Shown: one piece after another, positions 1 to 8,751 of the stretch
How the letters are laid out: each line of letters begins with the position of its first letter
Position numbering within the stretch: position 1 is the stretch's first letter
Origin: Candidatus Latescibacterota bacterium
GTDB taxonomy: Bacteria > Latescibacterota > UBA2968 > UBA8231
Length of the DNA: 38,245 nt
NCBI GenBank assembly: GCA_022825185.1
Contig: JAJDYK010000226.1
Coordinates: 1-38,245 of the forward strand
Direction of reading: 5' to 3'
Made by a program: the position numbers and the translations under genes
The notes under the pieces: generated by a model
Told to the model about the DNA's origin: nothing
What the model saw: only the letters and a program-made list of their open reading frames with translations
The model's database searches: none

Positions 1-131
1 AGGGCGAATCGCCCGATACTTTGCTCATCACAGGCTCTTTGGGAAGAGAGGAACGTGTTTCTGGCTGGAACCACGAACCAATCTAACTGGAGAGCCTGCA
101 CCATTTCAAGACCTTAGCAATCCTTTCATGC

Positions 132-290
132 AACAACGCCCTCCGCAGTGAGGTGGAGCGCATTGAGCTCGACCTGCTCAGCTACTCGGCTGGCGGCCTG
201 ATCGCCTTGGGTCTGACGTGGCTGGTGTCGGGATACCACGCGATTCGAGCGGCGCTGGCGAATCCGGTGGACTCGCTGCGCAGCGAGTAG
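132..290 (+). pseudogene. C-terminal remnant of an FtsX/MacB-type permease
   Basis: The frame ending with the stop at 288-290 encodes a last transmembrane helix (roughly LIALGLTWLVSGY) and the tail NPVDSLRSE. This matches the ends of the four complete permeases downstream (ADPVEALRYE, IDPVEALRCE, TNPADALRYE). The same frame is closed by a TAA at 84-86, so only about the last 50 residues of a normally ~800-residue protein remain. Positions 1-131 hold no gene I can recognise. The remnant lies 40 bp upstream of the next permease gene, consistent with a decayed member of the same tandem array. An upstream frameshift beyond the window edge cannot be excluded. Confidence 0.7.
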
Positions 291-330
291 GGAATTTCGC
301 ACCGATTTAGCGCGGGAAGGAGAATAAACC

Positions 331-2835
331 ATGCTGCGCAATAACCTGATCATCGCCTGGCGCAATCTGATGCGCCATCGCTTGCACACGGCGATCAATC
401 TCGCGGGGCTGGGCTTGGGCATGGCGTTCTGCCTGTTGGCTTGGCGCTTTGCCTCTCAGGAGTGGTCGTTTGATCGCTTCCACAGTAATGCGGACCGGAT
501 CTATCGCGTTTATTTCGAGGCCATGAACCTAGAGGGAGGGTTAGTGCGCTACGCCGACGTGATTGATTTTGCTTTTGCCCCCGAGTTGGCGGCCCTCTCC
601 CCGCACGTGGAGCGCACGGTGCGCCTCAGCGCGGCGAGAGGGAACGACATAGATGACCGCGTCGTGCGCACGACCTTCGAGGGCAACTCGTCCGACGAGA
701 AATTCCTCCTCGTCGATCCCGCATTTTTTGAGATTTTCGACTTCCCGCTCCTGCTAGGAGACGAGGCCACGGCGCTAGCCGAGCGCAATTCCGTCGTCTT
801 GAGCTATGAAATGGCTCAACGCCTGTTCGGGGACGCCGATCCGCTGGGCCAGAGTCTGAGATTAGCCTCGCTGGCTACACGCGATGTCGAGGATTTCACC
901 ATCACCGGCGTGGCCGCGCCGGTTCCGCGCACGTCGTCGATTCAGTTCAACATGCTGCTGCCGTTCGATAACACGGAGTTGCTCTACCACGATTCCCCGG
1001 ATGCGTGGGAAGGCACGTGCAACGCATACGTCCTGCTTGCGCCCGATGCAGATCCGGCTGACGTAGTGCCGGCCTTCGTGCAACTCACGCGGGACATGGC
1101 TCAAAGGGATGGATGGGAGATCTCAGAAGGCTCTCCAGAGGATTTCTCTTTGTTTCGGTTGCAGCCGCTGACCGACCTGCGCTCGGATACTAGCTTGATG
1201 TCATTTAAGGACGGACACGGCGCGGTGGAGCCGAGGGATCCGTTTATCTCGTATGTACTCGTCAGTATGGCCTTGGCGGTCTTGTTAATGGGGTGTATCA
1301 ACTTCGTCAATCTAGCGATTGGTCGGGCCTCGCTGCGGGCAGCCGAGGTCGGTGTGCGCAAGGCGGCGGGTGCCGGACGTGGGCAGTTGATGCGTCAGTT
1401 CATCGGCGAGGCGGTGGTGCTGTCTGTTATCGGGTTGGGTGCTGGTTGTGCGTTGGCGGCGCTGCTACTGCCGGCGTTTAATGCCACCTTCTCGCAAGAG
1501 CTGTCGCTTGGTCTGAGCGAGCCGGGTATGCTGGGTGCATTGGGGGCGTTGTTATTGCTCGTCAGCTTGGGAGCCGGTTGGTATCCGGCGCTTGTGCTCT
1601 CTCGTCTGGATCCTTTGAGCGCGATTCGGCGCAGTATATCTATGACTGGAATTTCTCGATTTAGCCGCGTGCTCGTGGGTGTGCAGTTGGCCATTTCCGT
1701 GGGGTTGATCACTTGCACGCTGGTCATGTATCACCAACTAGAGCACGTCATAGCCCGCGACATGGGGATCGACCAAGAGCGCGTCATCGCGGTACATACG
1801 GAGGCTCTCTACGACTTGAAGCCCCATCATCCCTTCCTCGTGGAGGCTTTCCTCCGCCATAGTCGGGTCGCCTCGGTTGCCATGGTGGACAAGGACTTCC
1901 TGCAAGACCCTCATTGGTCCGACTACCAAGCTAAGACCGAGAGCGGTCGAGAGACGACAGTCCGTCCTTACACGGTAGATCACAACTTCGTGGAGACCAT
2001 GAAGTTGGAACTAATAGGTGGACGGGACTTCTCGCTGGCTCAGGGCGACAAGAAGAACCTCGCATTGATCTCTGAGAGTGCGGCGGTGCGTCTGGGACTT
2101 GCCGACCCTATTGGCGAGATCATCGAAGTGGGGCGGATGTCGCGATCGAGGGGATTCAGGCCAGTAAGTGGAGCGCGCGGAGGTGGGGCGCTCATCATCG
2201 GCATCGTCAAGGACTTCACTTTCGAGTCAGGGTACGAGGACGCCCCTCCGGGTCTGCTGTTGCTAAACCCCCACTTGGGGTGGCCAAGCCACTACAGTGT
2301 TGATCTCATGTTCGTCCGCGTAAAGCCGGGAGATATGCAGGAGGTCGTCCAGCATATGCAAGAGTCATGGGACAGCATCGTCGATCATGCTGATTTCAAT
2401 TTCTCGTTCCTACAGCAGAATATAGAAGCGGCCTACCGCGACGAGTTGCGCTGGCGTCGGCTCATCACCTGGGCTGCGGTAGGCGCGGTGTTCATCTCTG
2501 TGTTGGGTGCCTTTGCGCTTACCGCCCTCGCGGCCGGTCGCCGCACCAAGGAGATCGGTATCCGCAAGGCTCTTGGTGCCAGCGTCTTTGGTCTCACCAC
2601 GCTGATAACCCGCGAGTTTGCTTGCCTTGCCCTGATTGGCGCGCTGGTGGCGTGGCCTCTGTCTTGGTGGTGGATGCGCGATTGGCTGAACGGCTTTGCC
2701 TTCCGCATTGACTTGGCGGCGTGGCATTTTGCCGCGGGCGCTGCGATTGCGCTCGTCGCGGTTTTGGTCAGCTCTGGTCATCAGGCGTACAAAGCTGCTA
2801 AGGCAGACCCCGTGGAAGCGCTGCGTTACGAGTAG
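331..2835 (+). CDS. FtsX/MacB-type ABC transporter permease (834 aa)
   Basis: The layout is that of the duplicated-permease proteins: one N-terminal helix (about residues 20-40), a MacB-like periplasmic domain (about 45-300), helices near 305-330, 357-381, 400-424 and 445-467, a second periplasmic domain, and three C-terminal helices. The FtsX cytoplasmic signature occurs twice, as AAEVGVRKAAGAG near 337-349 and as TKEIGIRKALGAS before the last two helices. The start is ATG with GGAAGGAG 8 nt upstream. Known MacB-family permeases do not conduct substrate; they transmit ATPase-driven movement to the periplasm, for export of peptides or lipoproteins or for cell-wall enzyme control. No separate MacB-type ATPase is visible in the window, so the partner must be encoded elsewhere or be absent ('orphan' permease). 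The substrate is unknown. Confidence 0.9.
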   Translation: MLRNNLIIAWRNLMRHRLHTAINLAGLGLGMAFCLLAWRFASQEWSFDRFHSNADRIYRVYFEAMNLEGGLVRYADVIDFAFAPELAALSPHVERTVRLSAARGNDIDDRVVRTTFEGNSSDEKFLLVDPAFFEIFDFPLLLGDEATALAERNSVVLSYEMAQRLFGDADPLGQSLRLASLATRDVEDFTITGVAAPVPRTSSIQFNMLLPFDNTELLYHDSPDAWEGTCNAYVLLAPDADPADVVPAFVQLTRDMAQRDGWEISEGSPEDFSLFRLQPLTDLRSDTSLMSFKDGHGAVEPRDPFISYVLVSMALAVLLMGCINFVNLAIGRASLRAAEVGVRKAAGAGRGQLMRQFIGEAVVLSVIGLGAGCALAALLLPAFNATFSQELSLGLSEPGMLGALGALLLLVSLGAGWYPALVLSRLDPLSAIRRSISMTGISRFSRVLVGVQLAISVGLITCTLVMYHQLEHVIARDMGIDQERVIAVHTEALYDLKPHHPFLVEAFLRHSRVASVAMVDKDFLQDPHWSDYQAKTESGRETTVRPYTVDHNFVETMKLELIGGRDFSLAQGDKKNLALISESAAVRLGLADPIGEIIEVGRMSRSRGFRPVSGARGGGALIIGIVKDFTFESGYEDAPPGLLLLNPHLGWPSHYSVDLMFVRVKPGDMQEVVQHMQESWDSIVDHADFNFSFLQQNIEAAYRDELRWRRLITWAAVGAVFISVLGAFALTALAAGRRTKEIGIRKALGASVFGLTTLITREFACLALIGALVAWPLSWWWMRDWLNGFAFRIDLAAWHFAAGAAIALVAVLVSSGHQAYKAAKADPVEALRYE

Positions 2836-2887
2836 AAGGATTCCCGATAAGTCGTAACCAATTTGAGCGAGAAGGAATGTAATAATC

Positions 2888-2938
2888 ATGCGCAAGATCT
2901 ATATGCCCCAAAATGTAGGAGAAATGTATGGCTTTTGA
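2888..2938 (+). CDS. Short 16-codon ORF overlapping the TlpA start
   Basis: ATG at 2888 follows GAGAAGGA (2869-2876) with 11 nt spacing and encodes MRKIYMPQNVGEMYGF before a TGA at 2936-2938. The stop lies 8 nt inside the next gene, whose own Shine-Dalgarno (TAGGAG, 2916-2921) is within this ORF. That arrangement could couple translation of the thioredoxin gene to this peptide. I do not recognise the sequence. It could be a leader peptide, a tiny functional peptide, or a chance ORF. Confidence 0.3.
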   Translation: MRKIYMPQNVGEMYGF

Positions 2939-3683
2939 GATAAACTATGTTGCTAAAGCACTTTTAGTTCTGTCGATATTGGTCGCGATACAAATCGCTT
3001 TCGAATTGGTGAGGAGTCTGTATCGGGGGATCGCACAACGGCAGGTCTGGCCTGTCCTAAGAGACCACTTTCTAGTCCGTCGCACCTTTATCAAGGTCGT
3101 GCTGTGTGGTGGTCTGTTCGTCAGCGTCCCTTTTGCGGCGATACTGAACTATTTTGCTCAAGAGCGCATAGGACTACCTGCCCCTGACTTTTCCGCCGTG
3201 ACACTGGATGGTTCGACCATCACGCTGTCTGAGCATCGAGGTAAATACGTCCTCCTCGACTTCTGGCACACAAGGTGCGGGCCATGTATCGAGGACATAC
3301 CCGACTTGCTTGCGCTTCATCAGAAGTTCGAAGAGGACCTTGTGATTATCGGAGTCAGCGATGATCAACATAGACGGGAAGTTGCGGAATTTGTTCGTCA
3401 GCATGGGATGCCGTGGATACAAGTTCTCGATCGCCTTGATAACAGTAGTAAGGTGAGACACATGTATGATGTCTCGGCTTGGCCTAGCTATGTCCTCATA
3501 GATAGAGAAGGCAACGTGACTCGCGCTGGGATGATATCGCCCAAGATGTTGTCCAAGAACGGTCTTGAACGCATGTGGTTGGAGGATGTTGTGTTCAATC
3601 TATACCGAATCCTACCCATCGCGGCAGCCGACTCGACGAGGTCCACTTCACCGAAGAGCGTCCATCTGCGGATCACCTTGTAA
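2928..3683 (+). CDS. Membrane-anchored TlpA/ResA-type thiol-disulfide oxidoreductase
   Basis: This is a 251-residue protein with two hydrophobic segments (about 9-27 and 54-76) followed by a thioredoxin-fold domain facing the periplasm. The redox motif is C117-G-P-C120 in the context WHTRCGPC, and the expected cis-proline is P186 in AWPSY. Both are characteristic of the AhpC/TSA-Redoxin TlpA branch. The family reduces or isomerises disulfides in exported proteins or c-type apocytochromes. The start is ATG 2928, with TAGGAG 6 nt upstream. It sits between two paralogous permeases on the same strand, so it may act on a periplasmic substrate or domain of that transporter; that role is inference. 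The residues after about 215 look like a non-conserved tail. Confidence 0.88.
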   Translation: MAFEINYVAKALLVLSILVAIQIAFELVRSLYRGIAQRQVWPVLRDHFLVRRTFIKVVLCGGLFVSVPFAAILNYFAQERIGLPAPDFSAVTLDGSTITLSEHRGKYVLLDFWHTRCGPCIEDIPDLLALHQKFEEDLVIIGVSDDQHRREVAEFVRQHGMPWIQVLDRLDNSSKVRHMYDVSAWPSYVLIDREGNVTRAGMISPKMLSKNGLERMWLEDVVFNLYRILPIAAADSTRSTSPKSVHLRITL

Positions 3684-3772
3684 ATGATGTAGGATTGCTA
3701 TATGACCTTATCAAGTGAGTCATTCCGTCGGCGAGAACACTGCAGAATCGAGAGGAAAGGAAAATAGAACCT

Positions 3773-6274
3773 GTGCTACGCAACAATCTGATTATCGCTT
3801 GGCGCAATCTGATGCGCCATCGCTTGCACACGGCGATCAACCTCGCGGGGCTGGGCTTGGGCATGGCGTTCTGCCTGCTCGCTTGGCGCTTTGCCTCACA
3901 GGAGTGGTCGTTTGATCTCTTCCACAGTAAGGCGGACCGGATCTATCGCGCCTACATCGAGTACGTAGGGTCGAGGGGGCAGGTGCGCATGGCCGACGTG
4001 ATTGACTTGGCTTTTGCGCCCGAGTTGGAGGCTCTCTCTCCGCACGTAGAGCGCACGGTACGCCTCAAAGCGACGAGGCGCAGTAATCGCTATTTACACA
4101 CGACCTTCGCGGGCAGTTCGCGTGACGAGGAATTCCTCCTCGCTGATCCGGCGTTTTTCGAGGTCTTCGACTTTCCTCTCCTGCGAGGGGATGCTGCGAC
4201 GGCACTGGCCGAGCGCAACTCAGTCGTCCTCAGCCACGAAATGGCCCAACGCCTGTTCGGCGACGCCGATCCGCTGGGTCAGCGCTTGGCGATCACCTCA
4301 ATGTGGAACAGGACTCAGACTGAAGACTTCACTATCACCGGCGTGGCCGCGCCGGTTCCGCGCACATCGTCAATTCAGTTCAACATGCTGCTGCCATTCG
4401 ACAGCTTTGAGTTCCTCATCTCGCCGGATGAGTGGGAGGGCTCGTGCGACGCATTTATCCTCCTTGCGCCCGAGGCGGATCCGGCCGATGTAGCGCCAGC
4501 CCTCGCGCAGGTCACGCAGATATGGCTCCAACACAGGGAAACGATCCCGGAAGCCCTCGCAGAGGGCGCTTCTGCATTTCACTTGCAGCCGCTGATCGAT
4601 ATGCGCTCAGATACCGGCCTGCTGCCAGCGTACGGACACGGCGTGATAGAGCCGAGAGATCCATATATCTCGTATGTGCTCGTCAGTATCGCCTTGGCGG
4701 TCTTGTTGATGGGGTGTATCAACTTTGTCAATCTGGCGATTGGCCGGGCCTCGATGCGGGCAGCGGAGGTCGGTATGCGCAAGGCAGTGGGCGCTGGACG
4801 CGGGCAGTTGATGCGTCAGTTCATTGGCGAGGCGGCGGTGTTGTCTGTCGTTGGGTTGGGTGCCGGGTGTGCGCTGGCGGCGCTGCTATTGCCGGCGTTC
4901 AACGCCACGTTTTCGCAAGAGCTGTCGCTCGGTCTGAGCGAGCCGAGTATGCTGGGTGCTCTGGTAGCCCTGCTATTGCTGGTCAGTTTGGGAGCTGGTT
5001 GGTATCCGGCACTCGTGCTCTCTCGTCTGGATGCTTTGAGCGCGATTCGGCGCAGTGTGTCCATGGCCGGGATTGCTCGGTTTAGCCGCGTACTTGTGGG
5101 TGTGCAGTTGGCCTTTTCCGTAGGGTTGATCACCTGTACGCTGATCATGTATCACCAGCTAGAGCACCTCATAGCTCGCGACTTGGGGATTGACCAAGAG
5201 CGCGTCATCGCAGTGGATACGGCCGCTCTCCGCAGTCTTAACTCAGAACATCCCATACTTATGAAGTCCTTTCTCCGCCATAGTCGCATCGCCTCGGTCA
5301 CTACGTTGGAAGAGAATTTCCTTAAAAAGCCTTATTGGTTCAGAGTCGATTTCCGCGCCGGGACCGAGAGTGGCCGGGAGACGAAGGTCCGTCCTTACGT
5401 TGTAGATCACAACTTCGTTCAGACCATGAACTTGGAGTTGGTGCGTGGGCGGGACTTCTCGCTGGAGCAGGGCGATAAGAAAAACCTCGCGCTAATCTCC
5501 GAGAGCGCGGCGGCACGCCTCGGACTCGCCGATCCGATTGGCGAGATGATCAAGGTAGGATATATGTCGGGTTCGGAAGTGGTGTGGAGGAGGAAGGGAG
5601 GTGAAGATCACATCATCGGCGTAGTCAAGGACTTCACCTTCGAGTCAGGGTACGAAGACGCCACCCCAGGTCTATTGCTGCTCAATCCCTACTTGGGACC
5701 GAGATACTCCCAAGGCAATCTCATCATTAGGTACGAAGCTGATCTCATGCTCGTGCGCGTAAAGCCGGGAGATATGCAGGAGGTCGTCCAGTACATGCAA
5801 GAGACGTGGAGCCGCATCGTCGATTATGACGACTTCAAATTCTCCTTCCTACAGCAAGACTTAGAAGCGGCCTACTGCGACGAGTTGCGCTGGCGTCGAC
5901 TCATCACCTGGGCTGCAATCGGCGCGGTGTTCATCTCTGTCTTGGGTGCCTTTGCGCTTACTGCTCTAGCCGCAGGTCGCCGCACCAAGGAGATCGGCAT
6001 CCGCAAGGCCCTCGGTGCCAGCGTCTTTGGTCTCACCGCGCTGATAACCCGCGAGTTTGCCTGCCTCGCCCTGATCGGCTCGCTGGTGGCGTGGCCGCTG
6101 TCGTGGTGGTGGATGCACGACTGGCTGAACGGCTTTGCCTTCCGTATTGACTTGGCGGCGTGGCATTTTGCCGCGGGCGCTGTGATTGCGCTCGTCGCGG
6201 TTTTGATCAGTTCTGGCCAGCAGGCGTACAAGGCTGCTAAGGCCGATCCGGTAGAAGCGCTGCGCTACGAATGA
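3773..6274 (+). CDS. FtsX/MacB-type ABC transporter permease (833 aa), paralogue of the 331 gene
   Basis: It has the same arrangement as the first permease: N-terminal helix at about 20-40, two periplasmic MacB-like domains, eight predicted helices, and the signatures AAEVGMRKAVGAG and TKEIGIRKALGAS. It ends with ADPVEALRYE. Initiation is at GTG 3773, supported by GAGGAAAGGA at 3752-3761 and by exact alignment of its N-terminus (LRNNLIIAWRNLMRHR) with the ATG-started paralogue. The periplasmic segments differ most from the first copy, which fits divergence in the partner or ligand rather than in the membrane mechanism. Only 26 nt separate it from the next permease, so the two are probably co-transcribed. 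Confidence 0.9.
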   Translation: MLRNNLIIAWRNLMRHRLHTAINLAGLGLGMAFCLLAWRFASQEWSFDLFHSKADRIYRAYIEYVGSRGQVRMADVIDLAFAPELEALSPHVERTVRLKATRRSNRYLHTTFAGSSRDEEFLLADPAFFEVFDFPLLRGDAATALAERNSVVLSHEMAQRLFGDADPLGQRLAITSMWNRTQTEDFTITGVAAPVPRTSSIQFNMLLPFDSFEFLISPDEWEGSCDAFILLAPEADPADVAPALAQVTQIWLQHRETIPEALAEGASAFHLQPLIDMRSDTGLLPAYGHGVIEPRDPYISYVLVSIALAVLLMGCINFVNLAIGRASMRAAEVGMRKAVGAGRGQLMRQFIGEAAVLSVVGLGAGCALAALLLPAFNATFSQELSLGLSEPSMLGALVALLLLVSLGAGWYPALVLSRLDALSAIRRSVSMAGIARFSRVLVGVQLAFSVGLITCTLIMYHQLEHLIARDLGIDQERVIAVDTAALRSLNSEHPILMKSFLRHSRIASVTTLEENFLKKPYWFRVDFRAGTESGRETKVRPYVVDHNFVQTMNLELVRGRDFSLEQGDKKNLALISESAAARLGLADPIGEMIKVGYMSGSEVVWRRKGGEDHIIGVVKDFTFESGYEDATPGLLLLNPYLGPRYSQGNLIIRYEADLMLVRVKPGDMQEVVQYMQETWSRIVDYDDFKFSFLQQDLEAAYCDELRWRRLITWAAIGAVFISVLGAFALTALAAGRRTKEIGIRKALGASVFGLTALITREFACLALIGSLVAWPLSWWWMHDWLNGFAFRIDLAAWHFAAGAVIALVAVLISSGQQAYKAAKADPVEALRYE

Positions 6275-6300
6275 GTGAATGCCTTCGCTAGGAGTAGATC

Positions 6301-8676
6301 ATGTTCAAGAGCTACCTACACATCGCCGCTCGCCATCTGACCCGCCATCGGCTCTACGCGCTGACCAACGTCGGCGGCTTAGCGGTTGGGCTCGCGGGCT
6401 GTATGCTCATGGCCATCTGGGTTCTCGGCCAACTGGAGACCGACCGGTTTCACGAGCAGGGCGAGCGTATCTACCGAATCGTCACTCAGGGCGAGAAAGC
6501 TGCCCGCCTGACGACGCCTGCCGTCCTCGGCACCAGCCTTGAGCGCGAAGCGACCGAGGTGGAAGCCGTAGTGCGCATGCTGAACGTGGACAACCCAGTG
6601 CCGCTCGTCAGCCACGGGGAGAAGCGTTTCTACGAGGACGCCTTTCTCTTCGCCGATCCGGAGATTCTGAAGGTTTTCACCTTGCCCTTGGTAGCAGGCG
6701 ATGCCGCGACTGCTCTCGACCAGCCTTTTACCGTCCTCCTCTCCGAGTCTGCGGCGCGCAAGCTGTTCGGCGACGCCGATCCCATGGGACAAGTCATCCG
6801 CTTCAAGGATCATCTCGACCTGAAGGTGACCGGGATTCTGCGCGACCTGCCCGAGCAATCGCACCTGCGGATCGAGTTCCTCGCCTCCTTTGCCACGGTG
6901 GAACGTTGGCTGGGGTCTAGCGCGGTGAACGACTGGCGGCGCAGCATGTACCGCACGTATCTGCTGCTTCATCCCGGCGTTGAGCAGCATTCGTTGAGCG
7001 GTCTGCTCGACCAGCTTCGGCAAGAACAATTTGGCGTTGATGATCGCGGTCACTGGGAGCTACAGGCACTCCATCGGATTCATCTCTATTCGCGGGAGGA
7101 CTTGGGCATCGCAGGAGGTGGAGACATCCGCGAGGTGATCATCTTGGCGACGGTCGCGTGCTTGGTCCTGCTCGTCGCTTGCCTCAACTACGCCAATCTG
7201 GGGACCGCTCTGGCCGCACAGCGGGTGCGCGAGATTGGACTACGGCTGTCGATGGGCGCTGGGCGCAGCCAACTGGCGCGGCAGTTCCTGATCGAGTCGG
7301 CCGTGGTGACCTCCTTGGCCTTTGCTATCGCTGTGGTCTTGGCGGACACCTTGGCTCCATACGTGACGCGCTTCGGCGGGATGGAGATTGCCGTGGCGTA
7401 CTCCGATCCGCAGGTGCTGGCCTTGATGGCGTCGATCTTTCTCCTGGCGGTGGTCCTGTCGGGCGGCTACCCCGCCTTTTGCCTCGCCCGGATTGCGCCG
7501 GTGCGGGCCTTGGAAGGTAGTGGAGCCGTTGGCAGCAGAAGGGGTCGCCTAGGCATGGTGACGGCGCAGTTTGTCGTCTCCGTTGGGCTGCTCTGTGCAA
7601 CGGCGATCGCTCAGCAGCAATTGGCCTTTATCCAAAACGCGGAACTTGGTATCGAGACCGAGCAGGTCTTGGTGGTTCCGATCCGCAGTCAGTCGATGCG
7701 GGGCGACCCGCAGGCAGTGAAGACGCGGTTGGGCCAGCTACCGGAGATCACCTCGGTGAGTGCGGCCGCTTTGTTCCCGGCAGGGCCGGTGGGCAGAAGT
7801 AGCGTCCAGCCGCATCGTGCGGAGGCTGATCCCGTGAGCGTCGATCTGCTGTGGGTCGATGCTGGCGCGACGGAAACGCTCGGCATGACCCTAGCGGCAG
7901 GAGAGGGGTTTACTGAGAACATGGAGCCGCGCAACGGGTACTTCGTCCTCTCTCAGGCGGCGGTGCAAGCGCTGGGATGGGAGTCTGCGGATGCTGCCGT
8001 TGGCCGGACTTTGGCGATTGGGCAAGCCGGGGGCACGGGCGTCTCACCTGAAGGCACGGTCGTCGGCGTGGTTGAGGACTTTCACTCAGGCTCTCTGCGG
8101 CGCGGCATCCAGCCGGTCGTCATGCAGCTATGGCCGTGGCACAACTACCTGCTCATTCGCTTCCGCGCTCATTCCCTACAGCACGTCGTGCAACAAGTCG
8201 AGACGGTGATGGCAGAGTTAGATCCCGTCCATCCCCTTGAGTATTCCCTGCTCGACGACCGCTTTGCCGCTATGTACCGCAGGGATGAAAGGCTGGGGAC
8301 GATGTTCGCCGGCTTCGGCGGGCTGGCTCTGCTCGTCGCCTGCGTGGGGATGTTCGGTCTCGCCTCCTTTGCCGCGCAGCGTCGGCGCATGGAGTTCGGC
8401 GTGCGCAAGGCATTGGGTGCTAGTGGGGTAGAGATCGGCCGCCTCCTCGCCGGAGAGCTTACGCGCTTGGTGCTGGTGGCCAGCTTGCTCGCCTGCCCGA
8501 TCGCTTACTTTGGCATGGCTGGGTGGATGGAGCAGTTCAGTGAGCGCGCTGAGGTGGGTGCCGGTCCGTTCGTCGCGGCGGTTGCAGCCGCGTTGGTCGC
8601 CGCTTGGGTGAGCGTCGCGTACCACGCCGTCAGGACGAGTCGGATCGATCCGGTAGAAGCACTGCGCTGCGAATAG
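6301..8676 (+). CDS. FtsX/MacB-type ABC transporter permease (791 aa), diverged paralogue
   Basis: ATG 6301 is preceded by TAGGAG (6289-6294). The protein has the family architecture, with an N-terminal helix near 25-40, the first FtsX signature (REIGLRLSMGAG) following a helix cluster, and the second (MEFGVRKALGASG) before the last helices. The tail is IDPVEALRCE. It is clearly more distant from the 331 and 3773 copies than they are from each other. The first cytoplasmic signature has Leu-Arg-Leu where the others have Val/Ile-Arg-Lys, so that coupling segment has drifted. The next permease starts 75 nt downstream. No ATPase partner is visible, and the substrate is unknown. Confidence 0.9.
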   Translation: MFKSYLHIAARHLTRHRLYALTNVGGLAVGLAGCMLMAIWVLGQLETDRFHEQGERIYRIVTQGEKAARLTTPAVLGTSLEREATEVEAVVRMLNVDNPVPLVSHGEKRFYEDAFLFADPEILKVFTLPLVAGDAATALDQPFTVLLSESAARKLFGDADPMGQVIRFKDHLDLKVTGILRDLPEQSHLRIEFLASFATVERWLGSSAVNDWRRSMYRTYLLLHPGVEQHSLSGLLDQLRQEQFGVDDRGHWELQALHRIHLYSREDLGIAGGGDIREVIILATVACLVLLVACLNYANLGTALAAQRVREIGLRLSMGAGRSQLARQFLIESAVVTSLAFAIAVVLADTLAPYVTRFGGMEIAVAYSDPQVLALMASIFLLAVVLSGGYPAFCLARIAPVRALEGSGAVGSRRGRLGMVTAQFVVSVGLLCATAIAQQQLAFIQNAELGIETEQVLVVPIRSQSMRGDPQAVKTRLGQLPEITSVSAAALFPAGPVGRSSVQPHRAEADPVSVDLLWVDAGATETLGMTLAAGEGFTENMEPRNGYFVLSQAAVQALGWESADAAVGRTLAIGQAGGTGVSPEGTVVGVVEDFHSGSLRRGIQPVVMQLWPWHNYLLIRFRAHSLQHVVQQVETVMAELDPVHPLEYSLLDDRFAAMYRRDERLGTMFAGFGGLALLVACVGMFGLASFAAQRRRMEFGVRKALGASGVEIGRLLAGELTRLVLVASLLACPIAYFGMAGWMEQFSERAEVGAGPFVAAVAAALVAAWVSVAYHAVRTSRIDPVEALRCE

Positions 8677-8751
8677 TCAATGGAAGAACGAACGCATACT
8701 GCGGGTTACTAACAGTCCTGAACACTCAACGAGAATATGGGGAATCACCCT

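Larger units (their letters stand above)
331..6274 (+). repeat. Diverged direct duplication of a permease gene around a TlpA gene
   Basis: The genes at 331-2835 and 3773-6274 line up from first to last codon. By eye they are nearly identical over long stretches (for example the first 130 nt and the last 400 nt), with many differences at third codon positions. The regions around residues 60-120, 285-295 and 500-670 are more variable. The TlpA-like gene (2928-3683) occurs once, between the copies. This is consistent with an old gene duplication held under protein-level selection rather than a recent assembly-level repeat. Confidence 0.85.
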
